Shown here in pieces: positions 8,815 through 17,862 of a stretch of 30,926 nucleotides of DNA (position 1 is its first letter; every line of letters begins with the position of its first letter). Both the position numbers and the translations under genes were made by a program. Source of the DNA: JAVBKE01 sp031554215. Its GTDB lineage: Bacteria > Bacillota > Bacilli > JARBTR01. Below the pieces are notes generated by a model. The model did not search any database. It was not told the origin of the DNA and saw only the letters and a program-made list of their open reading frames with translations. The stretch covers positions 1 to 30,926 of the forward strand of contig JAVBKF010000218.1 in assembly GCA_031554215.1 (NCBI GenBank), read 5' to 3'.

Positions 8815-8937
8815 TCTGGTGATTCAACAAAGGTGAGGCAGAGTGAGCGGTCAATATGAAACAGGCTTTTGTGGGCTATGTCTCTCTATGCGTAACATAG
8901 GAATACAAAAGAGGGTAAATTTTAGGAGGAATATTTT

Positions 8938-11900
8938 ATGGGTGAGTTAATGAGAATGATTCCATTCGATCAATTAATGGAGTGGATGTTTCAAGAATAT
9001 CGTGAGCAGAAATCAATCTTTGGTATTAGGGAGAGCAAGTTTTATAAGAATAAAAGTGGTACAAATATTGAAATATTTGGTGATAAGCTCGGTTCAGCGA
9101 TTGGACCTGCTGCTGGACCAAATTCTCAGCTCTCGCAAAATATTGTTGCGTCTTATTTAACGGGGTCACGGTATATTGAGCTGAAAACTGTGCAGAAAAT
9201 GGATGGCGAGGAATTGCGGAATTGTATTGCTAGACCTTGCATTAATATGGAGGATGAAGGTTACAACGTTGAGTGGTCAACGGAGCTAACGGTTCAGGAA
9301 GCCTTTGATGAGTATGTGAAGGCTTGGATTGCAATTCATATAATGGCAAAGGAACTCGGGATCAGTGATGTGCGCGATTTCGCATTCAATATGAGTGTTG
9401 GCTATGATTTAGAGGGTATTAAAACTGCGAAGATTGATAGCTTTATTGAAGGCTTGAAGGATGCAAGTGGCACAGCAATTTGGAAGGAATGTACACAATA
9501 TTTACTGAAAAATATTGATCAGTTTGCGCATGTGACGAAAGCGGATGTTGAAGCAATTTCTTCTTGTATTTCGCCTTCTATTTGCTTGTCAACGTTGCAT
9601 GGTTGCCCGCCTGAGGAAATCGAGAAGATTGTTAATTATTTGCTAGAGGAAAAGGGCTTACACACGTTTATTAAATGCAATCCAACGCTTCTAGGCTATG
9701 CGTTTACGCGAGATACACTAGATCAGATGGGGTATGGCTACATCACATTCGATGATCACCATTTCAAGAATGATCTCCAGTATGATGATGCAATTGCAAT
9801 GATTACACGATTAATGACGCGTTCAAAGCAGTTAGGTCTAGCGTTTGGTGTTAAATTAACGAACACGTTTCCTGTACAAATTGCTAATAATGAACTTCCG
9901 GGCGAAGAAATGTATATGTCTGGTCGGGCTTTGTTCCCATTGACCATTAATTTAGCACAAAAGTTGTCGACTGCATTTAATGGATTGTTACCAATCTCTT
10001 ATTCTGGTGGCGCTGACTATTTTAATATCAAGGAAATATTTAAGCTTGGAATTCAACCAATTACAGTAGCGACTACGATTTTGAAGCCTGGTGGTTATGA
10101 GCGGTTAAAGCAACTCGCTGATGTGCTTGAGCCGCATATGACTGGTAGGTTTCATGGTATTGATCTAGCCGGACTTGAGCAGATGGCTACGAGTGCAGTG
10201 ACGAATAAGAATCATTTGAAGAGTGCGAGACCTGTTGATTCACGGAAAACGTCTTCTTTGTTACCGTTGTATGATTGTGCAAAAGCACCTTGCGCGGATG
10301 GTGGTTGCCCAATTGAACAACAAATTCCTGAATACTTGAAGCTTGTTAGTGAAGGGCGTTATAAGGAAGCTTTTGAGATTATTGTCAATGACAATGCTTC
10401 GCCAGCGGTTACGGGTATGATTTGTGACCATCAGTGTCAGCAGAAATGCACACGGCTCGATTATGATTCGTCAGTTGAAATTCGTCTTGCTAAGAAAATG
10501 GCAGTGCTCCATGCACAGGATGACTATCTGAGTGAACTGAAGCCGGCAAATGTGATTACGAAGAAAAAAGCGGTTGTGGTTGGTACTGGTCCTGCTGGTG
10601 TTGCGACCTCATTCTTCCTCCGAAGAAATGGGATGGATGTGACTGTACTTGAGAAAAGAGACCGTCCTTATGGCATTGTTGAGTATGTAATTCCGGATTT
10701 CCGGATTTCAAAGGAAATGATTGAGCGGGATGTAAAGCTGGCTGAGAATGCTGGTGTTCACTTTAAATACAATGTCAATGAAAATTATAGTGTCACTGAT
10801 TTGAAGAAGGACTATGACTTTGTTGTGCTCGCTACTGGTGCTTGGAAAGAGGGGATGAACCCTGTCAGGGAGGGCGGCGAGAAGTTAGTGGATGCGCTGG
10901 CGTTCTTAGCTGAATCAAAAGCGAAGAATTTGAATGTTGCGTTAGGTCAACATGTTGCTGTCCTTGGTGGTGGTGATGTGGCAATGGATTGTGCTAGAGC
11001 AGCAAAACGAGCACCGGGTGTTAAGCAGGTGTCGATTGTGTACCGGAGAACGAAGGCGTTCATGCCTGCTGAGGCTGAGGAAAAGGCGTTAGCCCTCGCT
11101 GATGGTGTTGTTTTCCAAGAGCTTTTATCGCCTGTTTCGTATGATGGCAAGTCACTTGTTTGTGAAGTGATGGTGCTTGGCGAGAGAGATGCATCAGGTA
11201 GAAGGGGAATCAAAGGAACTGGTGAACTGAAATCGCTTGCATTTGATACGGTAATTAGCGCTGTCGGCGCAAGAGTGGATAGTAGCCTATTTGAAAAGAA
11301 TCAATTGAAATTGACTGCTAAAGGGTTTGCTCAGTTAAATCAGTTCAATGAAGCCAGTACAGAGAATGTTTATGTGGCAGGGGACTGTAAAGCAGGTGCA
11401 GCTACGATTGTAAAGGCGATTGCAGATGCGAAAGTTATTTCAAAAAATATTCTGAATAAAGCGGGACTGACAGCTGATTTTGAACAATTCTCGGTCGTGC
11501 AAGATCAGGAGACACTTTATGCTAAAAAAGGTGAACTTGAGGCTAGTCACGATACAGCGCAAGATAGTGTACGCTGCCTCGCTTGTGATCAAATTTGTGA
11601 AATTTGTTGTGATGTTTGTCCGAATCGTGCCAATGTCATGGTGCAAGTGATGAGTGATGGTTTGGAGCAATCGCATCAAATTGTTCATCTTGACGGGATG
11701 TGTAATGAGTGTGGTAACTGTGGTATCTTCTGCCCTCATACTGGTAACCCCTATCAAGACAAGGTGACGCTGTTCTGGACGGAAGCGGATTTTGTTAATA
11801 GTACGAATAAGGGTTTTCTATCACTTGGAGATGACAAGTTTAAGGTGAGAAAAGAGGATGGCTCTGTCATCACGCATTGTCTTGGTGATGGCGGAATCTC

Positions 11901-11973
11901 GGGAGAGATGAATGCGGTGCTCAATGCATTACTGAAAGATCATGCTTACTATTTCGTAGCGGTATCGGCTTAA
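8938..11973 (+). CDS. ygfK: YgfK, putative selenate reductase / purine-redox iron-sulfur flavoprotein
   Basis: This is a 1011-residue multidomain oxidoreductase; E. coli YgfK is about 1030 residues. The N-terminal ~420 residues resemble the TIM-barrel part of dihydropyrimidine dehydrogenase. A cysteine cluster around 445-500 (APCADGGCPIEQQIP, MICDHQCQQKCTR) is like the Fe-S region of the glutamate synthase small subunit. The FAD site GTGPAG is near 548, the NAD(P)H site LGGGDVAMD near 677, and two C-terminal ferredoxin-like clusters lie near 880 (CLACDQICEICCDVCP) and 922 (CNECGNCGIFCP). It was named for proposed selenate reduction, but in purine clusters it is thought to act in reductive purine-ring metabolism or as electron partner of the Mo hydroxylases. 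AGGAGG at 8924-8929 sets the ATG. Which reaction it carries out here is inference. Confidence 0.92.
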   Translation: MGELMRMIPFDQLMEWMFQEYREQKSIFGIRESKFYKNKSGTNIEIFGDKLGSAIGPAAGPNSQLSQNIVASYLTGSRYIELKTVQKMDGEELRNCIARPCINMEDEGYNVEWSTELTVQEAFDEYVKAWIAIHIMAKELGISDVRDFAFNMSVGYDLEGIKTAKIDSFIEGLKDASGTAIWKECTQYLLKNIDQFAHVTKADVEAISSCISPSICLSTLHGCPPEEIEKIVNYLLEEKGLHTFIKCNPTLLGYAFTRDTLDQMGYGYITFDDHHFKNDLQYDDAIAMITRLMTRSKQLGLAFGVKLTNTFPVQIANNELPGEEMYMSGRALFPLTINLAQKLSTAFNGLLPISYSGGADYFNIKEIFKLGIQPITVATTILKPGGYERLKQLADVLEPHMTGRFHGIDLAGLEQMATSAVTNKNHLKSARPVDSRKTSSLLPLYDCAKAPCADGGCPIEQQIPEYLKLVSEGRYKEAFEIIVNDNASPAVTGMICDHQCQQKCTRLDYDSSVEIRLAKKMAVLHAQDDYLSELKPANVITKKKAVVVGTGPAGVATSFFLRRNGMDVTVLEKRDRPYGIVEYVIPDFRISKEMIERDVKLAENAGVHFKYNVNENYSVTDLKKDYDFVVLATGAWKEGMNPVREGGEKLVDALAFLAESKAKNLNVALGQHVAVLGGGDVAMDCARAAKRAPGVKQVSIVYRRTKAFMPAEAEEKALALADGVVFQELLSPVSYDGKSLVCEVMVLGERDASGRRGIKGTGELKSLAFDTVISAVGARVDSSLFEKNQLKLTAKGFAQLNQFNEASTENVYVAGDCKAGAATIVKAIADAKVISKNILNKAGLTADFEQFSVVQDQETLYAKKGELEASHDTAQDSVRCLACDQICEICCDVCPNRANVMVQVMSDGLEQSHQIVHLDGMCNECGNCGIFCPHTGNPYQDKVTLFWTEADFVNSTNKGFLSLGDDKFKVRKEDGSVITHCLGDGGISGEMNAVLNALLKDHAYYFVAVSA

Positions 11974-11983
11974 GCAAATACAG

Positions 11984-12032
11984 AACTCAATAAATGCAAA
12001 CTGAGAGGTTATGATTTATTGAGTTTATTTTA
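11984..12032 (+). terminator. Hairpin terminator or attenuator between ygfK and ssnA
   Basis: AACTCAATAAAT at 11984-11995 is perfectly complementary to ATTTATTGAGTT at 12014-12025. The loop is 18 bases and the T-rich run TATTTTA follows. The stem is AT-rich but 12 bp long. It starts 11 bases after the ygfK stop and ends only about 10 bases before the ssnA ribosome site. It would therefore reduce, rather than fully block, ssnA expression unless ssnA has another promoter. Confidence 0.6.
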
Positions 12033-12049
12033 CTAAGGAGGAACTAGTG

Positions 12050-13378
12050 ATGATTTTAATTGGAAATGGCCGTGTGTTTACACGCGACGCGCAGCAGCCT
12101 TTTATTGATAATGGGGCAGTGTTGATTGAGGGGAAGTTGATTAAAGAGATTGGCAAGACGGAAGATTTAAAGAAGAAGTATCCGTTTGCTACGTATAAGG
12201 ATGCTAGGGGAAGACTGGTGATGCCAGGGTTTATTAATACCCATATGCATTATTACAGTACATTTGCGAGAGGGATGTCACTGGGTGGTCCACCAGCAAC
12301 CATGTTCAGTGATGTACTGAAAGGACTTTGGTGGCGACTCGATAAATGTCTGAGTCTAGATGATGTTTTTTATAGTGCCGCGATGCCGATGATCGAGCAG
12401 GTGAAATCAGGGGTAACGACAGTTATTGATCATCATGCAAGTCCGTTTGCGGTGGAAGGTAGCTTGTTCCGAATTGCTGATGCTGCGAAAGAGATTGGGA
12501 TTCGTAGTAATCTTTGTTACGAGATTTCAGATCGTGATGGTGCTAGGGTTGCACAGGCGGGGATTAAAGAGAGTATTGATTTTGCAAAGTATTGTCATCA
12601 GGCACAGGACGATATGATGAAAGCGATGATCGGTCTGCATGCATCAATGACGATATCTGATCAGACACTTGACCAGTGTTTAGCAGCATCTGCTGAGGTT
12701 GGAATCGGTTTCCATGTTCATTGTGCAGAGGGCATTGAGGATGTAGCAGATTCGCTAGCAAAATATAATCAGCGGGTGATTGAGCGATGGTACAGCCGTG
12801 GAGTGCTGAATGATAAGAGTATTGCTGTTCACTGTATTCATTTGTCTCAGCATGAAATTGATTTGCTGCAGGAAAGTAAGGTAGCGGTTGTTCATAATCC
12901 TGAGTCAAACATGGGGAATGCGGTTGGGATTGCGCCAATTCTGCAGATGATCGAAAAAGGTGTGCTTGTTGGTCTTGGTACCGATGGTTATACCGCTGAC
13001 ATGACTGAATCGTACAAAATGGCTAATCTGATTCATAAGCATGAAAATAAGTTACCGAGCGTTGGCTGGGGTGAGCCGCCAATGATGTTGTTTGATAACA
13101 ATGCGACAATTGCTAATCGTTTCATTGATGGCACAGTTGGTACTCTTAAAGCGGGTGCTTATGCTGATGTGATTATTGCTGATTATCAGTCACCTACACC
13201 GGTGGATGAAACGAACATTAATGGTCATATTCTATTTGGTGTGAGTGGTCGAAATGTTGATACGACGATTATTAATGGACGTATTGTGATGGATGAGAGA
13301 CAGCTTGTGAATATTGATGAGGCGGCAATTACTGCTCAAAGTATCGAACAAGCACGAAAGTTATGGAACCGGATTTAA
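12050..13378 (+). CDS. ssnA: Putative aminohydrolase SsnA
   Basis: This 442-residue amidohydrolase has the same length as E. coli SsnA. Metal ligands are H65 and H67 (NTHMHYYS), H222/H224 (GFHVHCAEG), the His of AVHCIHLS and D312 (LGTDGYTADM). The family is related to chlorohydrolases and cytosine/guanine deaminases. Within purine clusters it likely hydrolyses or deaminates a purine-derived intermediate; the substrate is not established. A GTG at 12047 directly precedes the ATG at 12050. I prefer the ATG because AAGGAGGA at 12035-12042 then has normal spacing. It follows ygfK, a pairing conserved with E. coli. Confidence 0.92.
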   Translation: MILIGNGRVFTRDAQQPFIDNGAVLIEGKLIKEIGKTEDLKKKYPFATYKDARGRLVMPGFINTHMHYYSTFARGMSLGGPPATMFSDVLKGLWWRLDKCLSLDDVFYSAAMPMIEQVKSGVTTVIDHHASPFAVEGSLFRIADAAKEIGIRSNLCYEISDRDGARVAQAGIKESIDFAKYCHQAQDDMMKAMIGLHASMTISDQTLDQCLAASAEVGIGFHVHCAEGIEDVADSLAKYNQRVIERWYSRGVLNDKSIAVHCIHLSQHEIDLLQESKVAVVHNPESNMGNAVGIAPILQMIEKGVLVGLGTDGYTADMTESYKMANLIHKHENKLPSVGWGEPPMMLFDNNATIANRFIDGTVGTLKAGAYADVIIADYQSPTPVDETNINGHILFGVSGRNVDTTIINGRIVMDERQLVNIDEAAITAQSIEQARKLWNRI

Positions 13379-13528
13379 TAGCTAGTTGATACCTGTAAAA
13401 GCGAAGGAGTGGGGCTTGGTTGTTTGAACCCAATCTTCTCGTTGGTATAGCTGTAGTTGCCTAAATAAAGAGGAATGCTGGATCTACAAGGGATTGTTGC
13501 AGTAGCATGTGATTGCGCGAGTTGATTG

Positions 13529-13549
13529 CCATCCCCTGAAGTGGGATGG
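13529..13549. repeat. Short inverted repeat before xdhA1
   Basis: CCATCCC at 13529-13535 pairs with GGGATGG at 13543-13549 across a 7-base loop, 50 bases before xdhA1. No T-tract follows. It could be an operator or a leader hairpin; the rest of the 221-base gap shows nothing I can name. Confidence 0.35.
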
Positions 13550-13599
13550 GAAGCGGTATTGGGCGATATTCCTTTAGATTGTAGGAGGAAGTTTGAAAT

Positions 13600-15876
13600 A
13601 TGAGGAAGATCATAGGGAAAGACGTAGAACGCTGGGATGCAAGGGCTAAAGTACAGGGAAAAGCTAACTATACAGCAGATATGCCAACAAAGCAGAAGTA
13701 CTACGGGAAAATATGCCGAGCAACGATTGCACATGGCTTGGTAAAGAAATTGGATATCAGTGAAGCGCTGAGGGTTCCTGGTGTTGTGAAGATTCTAACG
13801 CCGGATGATTTGCCAGATTTCAAGTTTCCAACTGCAGGACATCCGTATTCTCTGAATCCAAAAACGCGCGATAAGTATGACCGGAATTTGCTGACAAAAA
13901 AGGTACGACTGTATGGAGATGAAATCGCAGCAGTCATTGCAGAAACTGAACTTGCTGCCGAGATTGCGGTACAGAAAATTGCTGTGGAGTATGAGGAATA
14001 TCCTTTCTATTTAACGCCGGAAGAGGCACTTGCAGCGGATGCTGTTGAGATTCATGAGGGTACGAAGAATATCATTGCGGCAACAGTAGCCGAGGTTGGC
14101 GTTATTCAGCAGGGATTTGCTGCATCCGACCACATTTTTGAAGATCAGTTTAGTACACAAGTGCAGCAACATTGTCATATGGAAAGTCAAGTCGCTTATG
14201 CCTATCAAGATGTTGACCAGAGATGGGTGTGTGTGACATCGACACAGATTCCGCATATTTGCAGACGGATTTTGGGTGAAGCGTTTGGTTTGCCTTGGGG
14301 GCAGTTCCGTGTAATTAAACCGTTTATTGGTGGTGGGTTTGGCAATAAGCAGGATGTTGTCATTGAACCATTGGTCGTAGCGATGAGCATGGCAGTTGGC
14401 GGGAAGCCGGTTATGTTAGAGCTAACACGGGAAGAAAGTCTTGCTTACACAAGGGTCAGACATGCGATTACCTACAAGATGAAACTCGGACTCTCCAAAG
14501 AGGGAATGATTCAGGCACTGGAGGTTCACTTGTTGTCAGCGAATGGTGGTTATGCTTCCCATGGTCATTCAATTGCGGCTAAAGGAGCCGGTATGCTTGT
14601 AGCCCTTTATAAAATTCCGCATATGGTCTATGAGGCGAAAACGGTCTATACCAATACGGCTACGGCTGGTGCGATGCGTGGCTATGGGGTACCTCAAATC
14701 ATGTTTGCGATTGAATCGTTTATGGCGAATGTTGCGAGAAAGTTGGATTTTGATCCGGTTGCCTTTCGGCTTAAAAACTTAGCACCAACAGATGAAATCA
14801 ATCCGATTAATGAGATTACACCGTATTCTGGCAGTTTGAAAGAATGTATTTTGAAAGGGAAAGAAGCGTTTCATTGGGATGAGAAGAAGGAAGCGGCGGC
14901 TAGGCACCAGTCTGGTGAGATGAAACGCGGGGTAGGACTCGCGGCTTTTGCTTATACATCAGGGACTTATCCGAAAGGCTATGAGATTGCGGGCTGCCGG
15001 CTCACACTGAATCAAGATGGCAGCGTGAAGTGTATGGTTGGAGCAACTGAAATTGGCCAAGGATCGGATACTGTGTTTAGACAAATGGTAGCTGAGCAAA
15101 CGGGAATTCCTTATGAAAATATTTTCATGGATGCACACACTGATACCGATTATGCACCGTTTGATACTGGCGCCTATGCCTCTAGGCAGACTTATGTGAC
15201 AGGAATGGCGGTTGAGAAAACGGCCAATTTATTGAAAGAGAAGATTTTGGATTGTGTTGAAAGAATAGATGGCTATAAGGTGGAGACGCTCGATATTATT
15301 GCTGGTGATATTGTGCTAAAGGAAAATGGTGAAGTCGTTCAGACAGTTGCAGAGCTTGCCTTGAAATCTTTTTACCATCTTGAAGAGGGTAAGTGTATTA
15401 CAGCGGAGGTATCGAATAATTGCCGCGTCAATTCATACCCGTTTGGAGTGACTTTTGCAGAGGTTGAAGTCGATACAATCACTGGTAAAGTGACGATTCG
15501 GAGTATCATGAATGTGCATGACTCTGGAAAAATATTAAATCCGCTGCTTGCATCTGGACAGGTTGAGGGCGGAATGGCGATGGCGATTCCTTATGCATTA
15601 TCGGAGGAATTAAAATACAATGCGAAAACAGGTGCACCTTTAAATAATAACTTGTTAGATTATAAAATGCCTACGGCAATGGACCTACCAGACCTAACCC
15701 ACGCCTTTGTGGAACCAGAGGACCCGTTTGGACCATTTGGTAGCAAGGCACTCGGAGAACCACCAATTTGTTCGCCCGCACCAGCACTGAGGAATGCGAT
15801 TCTTGATGCTGTTGGGGAAGAATTTAATCAATTGCCTATAACGCCTCAGAAGATATTTGAACGGATGAATCTATAA
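13600..15876 (+). CDS. xdhA: Xanthine dehydrogenase molybdenum-binding subunit, copy 1
   Basis: This 758-residue large subunit of a xanthine oxidase-family molybdenum hydroxylase is of the separate-subunit type of E. coli XdhA (about 750 residues). It binds molybdopterin and hydroxylates purines such as hypoxanthine or xanthine. Visible cofactor motifs are GGGFGNKQ near 243-250, AGAMRGYG near 356-363, and GSKALGEPP at 714-722, where E720 is the expected catalytic base. AGGAGG at 13583-13588 lies 11 bases before ATG, wider than usual. The xdhB FAD subunit follows within 20 bases and xdhC after that, giving a complete three-subunit enzyme. A near-identical-length paralogue lies at 17863. Substrate preference is not deducible. 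Confidence 0.93.
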   Translation: MRKIIGKDVERWDARAKVQGKANYTADMPTKQKYYGKICRATIAHGLVKKLDISEALRVPGVVKILTPDDLPDFKFPTAGHPYSLNPKTRDKYDRNLLTKKVRLYGDEIAAVIAETELAAEIAVQKIAVEYEEYPFYLTPEEALAADAVEIHEGTKNIIAATVAEVGVIQQGFAASDHIFEDQFSTQVQQHCHMESQVAYAYQDVDQRWVCVTSTQIPHICRRILGEAFGLPWGQFRVIKPFIGGGFGNKQDVVIEPLVVAMSMAVGGKPVMLELTREESLAYTRVRHAITYKMKLGLSKEGMIQALEVHLLSANGGYASHGHSIAAKGAGMLVALYKIPHMVYEAKTVYTNTATAGAMRGYGVPQIMFAIESFMANVARKLDFDPVAFRLKNLAPTDEINPINEITPYSGSLKECILKGKEAFHWDEKKEAAARHQSGEMKRGVGLAAFAYTSGTYPKGYEIAGCRLTLNQDGSVKCMVGATEIGQGSDTVFRQMVAEQTGIPYENIFMDAHTDTDYAPFDTGAYASRQTYVTGMAVEKTANLLKEKILDCVERIDGYKVETLDIIAGDIVLKENGEVVQTVAELALKSFYHLEEGKCITAEVSNNCRVNSYPFGVTFAEVEVDTITGKVTIRSIMNVHDSGKILNPLLASGQVEGGMAMAIPYALSEELKYNAKTGAPLNNNLLDYKMPTAMDLPDLTHAFVEPEDPFGPFGSKALGEPPICSPAPALRNAILDAVGEEFNQLPITPQKIFERMNL

Positions 15877-15892
15877 CTGGATGGTGAGTGAA

Positions 15893-16774
15893 ATGTATCA
15901 GATTGCGAGTTATACAGAAGCAGAAACAGTGAAGCAGGTTGTTGATATTCTCTCGAAAAACGACAATGCGCAAATCATTGCAGGTGGCACGGATGTTCTC
16001 ATCAAAACGAGAGAGCTGAAAGCTGGGTATACCAGTAGAGATTTGGTCGGTGTTACCCGAATCGAGGAGATGAAAGGAATTTGTCTGGGTGAAGAGGAGA
16101 CGATTATCATTGGTGCCGCGATGACGTTTACAGCGGTTGAGCATCATCCTATCATCCTAGATAGAATGCCTAGTTTAAGCGGTGCTGTCGGCAGTGTTGG
16201 CGGTCCGCAGACAAGGAACGCAGGGACGATTGGGGGCAATATTTGTAATGGCGCGACGTCAGCAGATAGCGCATCGACACTGTTTGCTTATCAAGCGGTA
16301 TTAACAATTGAAGGGACGACCGGCAGAAGAGATGTTGCGATTGAAGATTTTTATCTTGGACCCGGAAAGGTTGCGCTAGAACAAGGCGATGTCCTTGTCT
16401 CAATTAATATTAAGAAAGAAGATTATCTTGGTTTCAAGGGGCACTACATTAAATTTAGCCCGCGAAATGCGATGGATATTGCGACTCTAGGCTGTTCTGT
16501 TTTGCTGAAGCAAAAGGATGATGTGATTGAAGAATGTCGCATTGCATTTGGAGTTGCTGGTCCGACACCCTTGAGGGCAGTACAGGCTGAAGCATTTGCC
16601 AAAGGGAAAACATTAGATGAAGAAACGCTACATCAAATTGGTCGTCTATGTCTTGAAAGCAGTAAGGCTCGGGATTCATGGCGTGGGTCAAAGGCATTTA
16701 GAGAACAATTGATTCAGGAACTGCCCAAACGAGCAATTAAAAAGGTCGCATCTGGCACTCTGCTAAGTGTTTAA
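15893..16774 (+). CDS. xdhB: Xanthine dehydrogenase FAD-binding subunit
   Basis: This 293-residue subunit of the CO dehydrogenase flavoprotein family carries the FAD that passes electrons from the Fe-S subunit to NAD or another acceptor. FAD-contact motifs are AGGTD at 30-34 and GGPQTRNAGTIGGNICNG at 103-120. The end LCLESSKARDSWRGSK matches the C-terminal domain of the family. I start at ATG 15893 because GGTGAG lies just upstream; an in-frame ATG at 15881 has no ribosome site. The gene follows xdhA1 by 16 bases. A broken second copy lies behind xdhA2 at 20132-20426, so this is the only intact FAD subunit in the window. Confidence 0.92.
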   Translation: MYQIASYTEAETVKQVVDILSKNDNAQIIAGGTDVLIKTRELKAGYTSRDLVGVTRIEEMKGICLGEEETIIIGAAMTFTAVEHHPIILDRMPSLSGAVGSVGGPQTRNAGTIGGNICNGATSADSASTLFAYQAVLTIEGTTGRRDVAIEDFYLGPGKVALEQGDVLVSINIKKEDYLGFKGHYIKFSPRNAMDIATLGCSVLLKQKDDVIEECRIAFGVAGPTPLRAVQAEAFAKGKTLDEETLHQIGRLCLESSKARDSWRGSKAFREQLIQELPKRAIKKVASGTLLSV

Positions 16775-16930
16775 GTTGAGCTGAAAGGGACGCGGGGAAC
16801 TTGTACGGGTGATGTGCTTCCAATTGGACTCTCGGGTGATGCCTGATGGTGACAAACTGGCTTTTGCAGACACGCCTCTAGCAGCGTTCTAAAAAACGGG
16901 GTGCATAAAATGGTTACAGGAGGATTCGTC

Positions 16931-17410
16931 ATGTCTATAAAGATAGCTTGTAATGTAAATGGTAGAGACTATGAATTAGTCGTTGATGAGAAAGAATCGT
17001 TACTAGAAATGCTGAGAGAGCAATTAGAGTTAACAGGAACGAAACAGGGCTGTAGTGTGGGTGAATGTGGCGCTTGTGCTGTAATAGTTGATGGAACAAC
17101 GGTCGATTCTTGTATCTATTTGGCAGCTTGGGCTGATCAGAAAAAGATTGTCACTATTGAAGGCATCGCTAAACACGATGGCACATTATCAGATGTTCAA
17201 GAGAGCTTTATTGAAAGCGGTGCAGTGCAGTGCGGTTTCTGTACACCGGGTCTTGTTTTGACGACGACTGCATTTTTAGAACAAAACGAAAATCCTAGTC
17301 GAGAAGAAATTCGTAGAGGCATTTCTGGGAATCTATGCCGCTGTACTGGATATCAAAAGATTATTGAGGCAGTTGAACGAACTGTTGAAAAAAGAAAAGT
17401 TGCTGAATAG
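16931..17410 (+). CDS. xdhC: Xanthine dehydrogenase [2Fe-2S] subunit
   Basis: This 159-residue iron-sulfur subunit is the same size as E. coli XdhC. The N-terminal plant-ferredoxin-type cluster uses C41, C46, C49 and C61 (GCSVGECGACAVIVDG). The helical domain cluster uses C101, C104, C136 and C138 (QCGFCTPG, NLCRCTGY). ATG 16931 is chosen because AGGAGG at 16918-16923 precedes it by 7 bases; a longer frame from 16901 lacks such a site. It completes the xdhA1-xdhB-xdhC enzyme and may also serve XdhA2, which has no Fe-S partner of its own. The gap from xdhB is 156 bases with no recognised feature. Confidence 0.93.
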   Translation: MSIKIACNVNGRDYELVVDEKESLLEMLREQLELTGTKQGCSVGECGACAVIVDGTTVDSCIYLAAWADQKKIVTIEGIAKHDGTLSDVQESFIESGAVQCGFCTPGLVLTTTAFLEQNENPSREEIRRGISGNLCRCTGYQKIIEAVERTVEKRKVAE

Positions 17411-17483
17411 TAGCTGGTTGCCATTCAGGTGTTGCATGTTGGTAGCGGTTCAATTTCTAAATAAATTCTGGCATGTTTGAAAC

Positions 17484-17502
17484 GATTGATTGACAATCAA
17501 TC
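17484..17502. promoter_or_regulatory. Perfect 9-bp palindrome downstream of xdhC
   Basis: GATTGATTG at 17484-17492 and CAATCAATC at 17494-17502 form a perfect inverted repeat around a single central base. The one-base centre makes an RNA hairpin poor, so a DNA-binding dimer site is the better reading. It lies 74 bases after xdhC and 361 before xdhA2. Confidence 0.35.
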
Positions 17503-17563
17503 CCTGAAAGATTGTTCAACTGGCAAATGAGGTCGTAGGAAAATTTTTGTGAGGAAGAAATAG

Positions 17564-17710
17564 ATGCAGGGGAGCCTATTTTTCTACTTCGAGGGTGACG
17601 TTGGCAGTGAAGGGAAGGAGGATCTGCTTATGAGATTCGCAACTGGTCATGTCAACAGGTGGCGGTTTATTTGTCATCATGACCCATCTAAGATGGCAAT
17701 TGAAATTTGA
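17564..17710 (+). CDS. Possible small protein, 48 residues, not recognised
   Basis: This short frame starts at ATG 17564 with AGGAAG upstream. It also has an internal in-frame ATG at 17630 preceded by a very good GGAAGGAGG at 17613-17621. The product begins MQGSLFFYFEGDVG, is mixed in composition, and has no membrane segment or motif I recognise. It may be a genuine small protein, a decayed gene fragment or chance. Two in-frame starts with ribosome sites in an otherwise empty region are the only support. Confidence 0.22.
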   Translation: MQGSLFFYFEGDVGSEGKEDLLMRFATGHVNRWRFICHHDPSKMAIEI

Positions 17711-17862
17711 TCAAGCCTTATTTAAAGTACCATTGATTTAGTGACTTTGTAGTACGAGCTCTTTTTGATAAAGGACACGTGCGTCACAATTTCTAAACAA
17801 ATTCAGGGTAAGTCATACGTTTTGTTTAATCGGGGTGTGACTGAACTATTGTAGGAGGAACT

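Larger units (their letters stand above)
17411..17862. other. 452-base intergenic region between xdhC and xdhA2
   Basis: No known gene is recognised. The region contains a palindrome at 17484-17502 (GATTGATTG-A-CAATCAATC), a 48-codon small frame at 17564-17710, and two similar 21-base stretches beginning CAATTTCTAAA at 17451 and 17787. It separates the complete xdhABC set from the second xdhA, so it probably contains the duplication boundary and any promoter for xdhA2. Confidence 0.5.
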
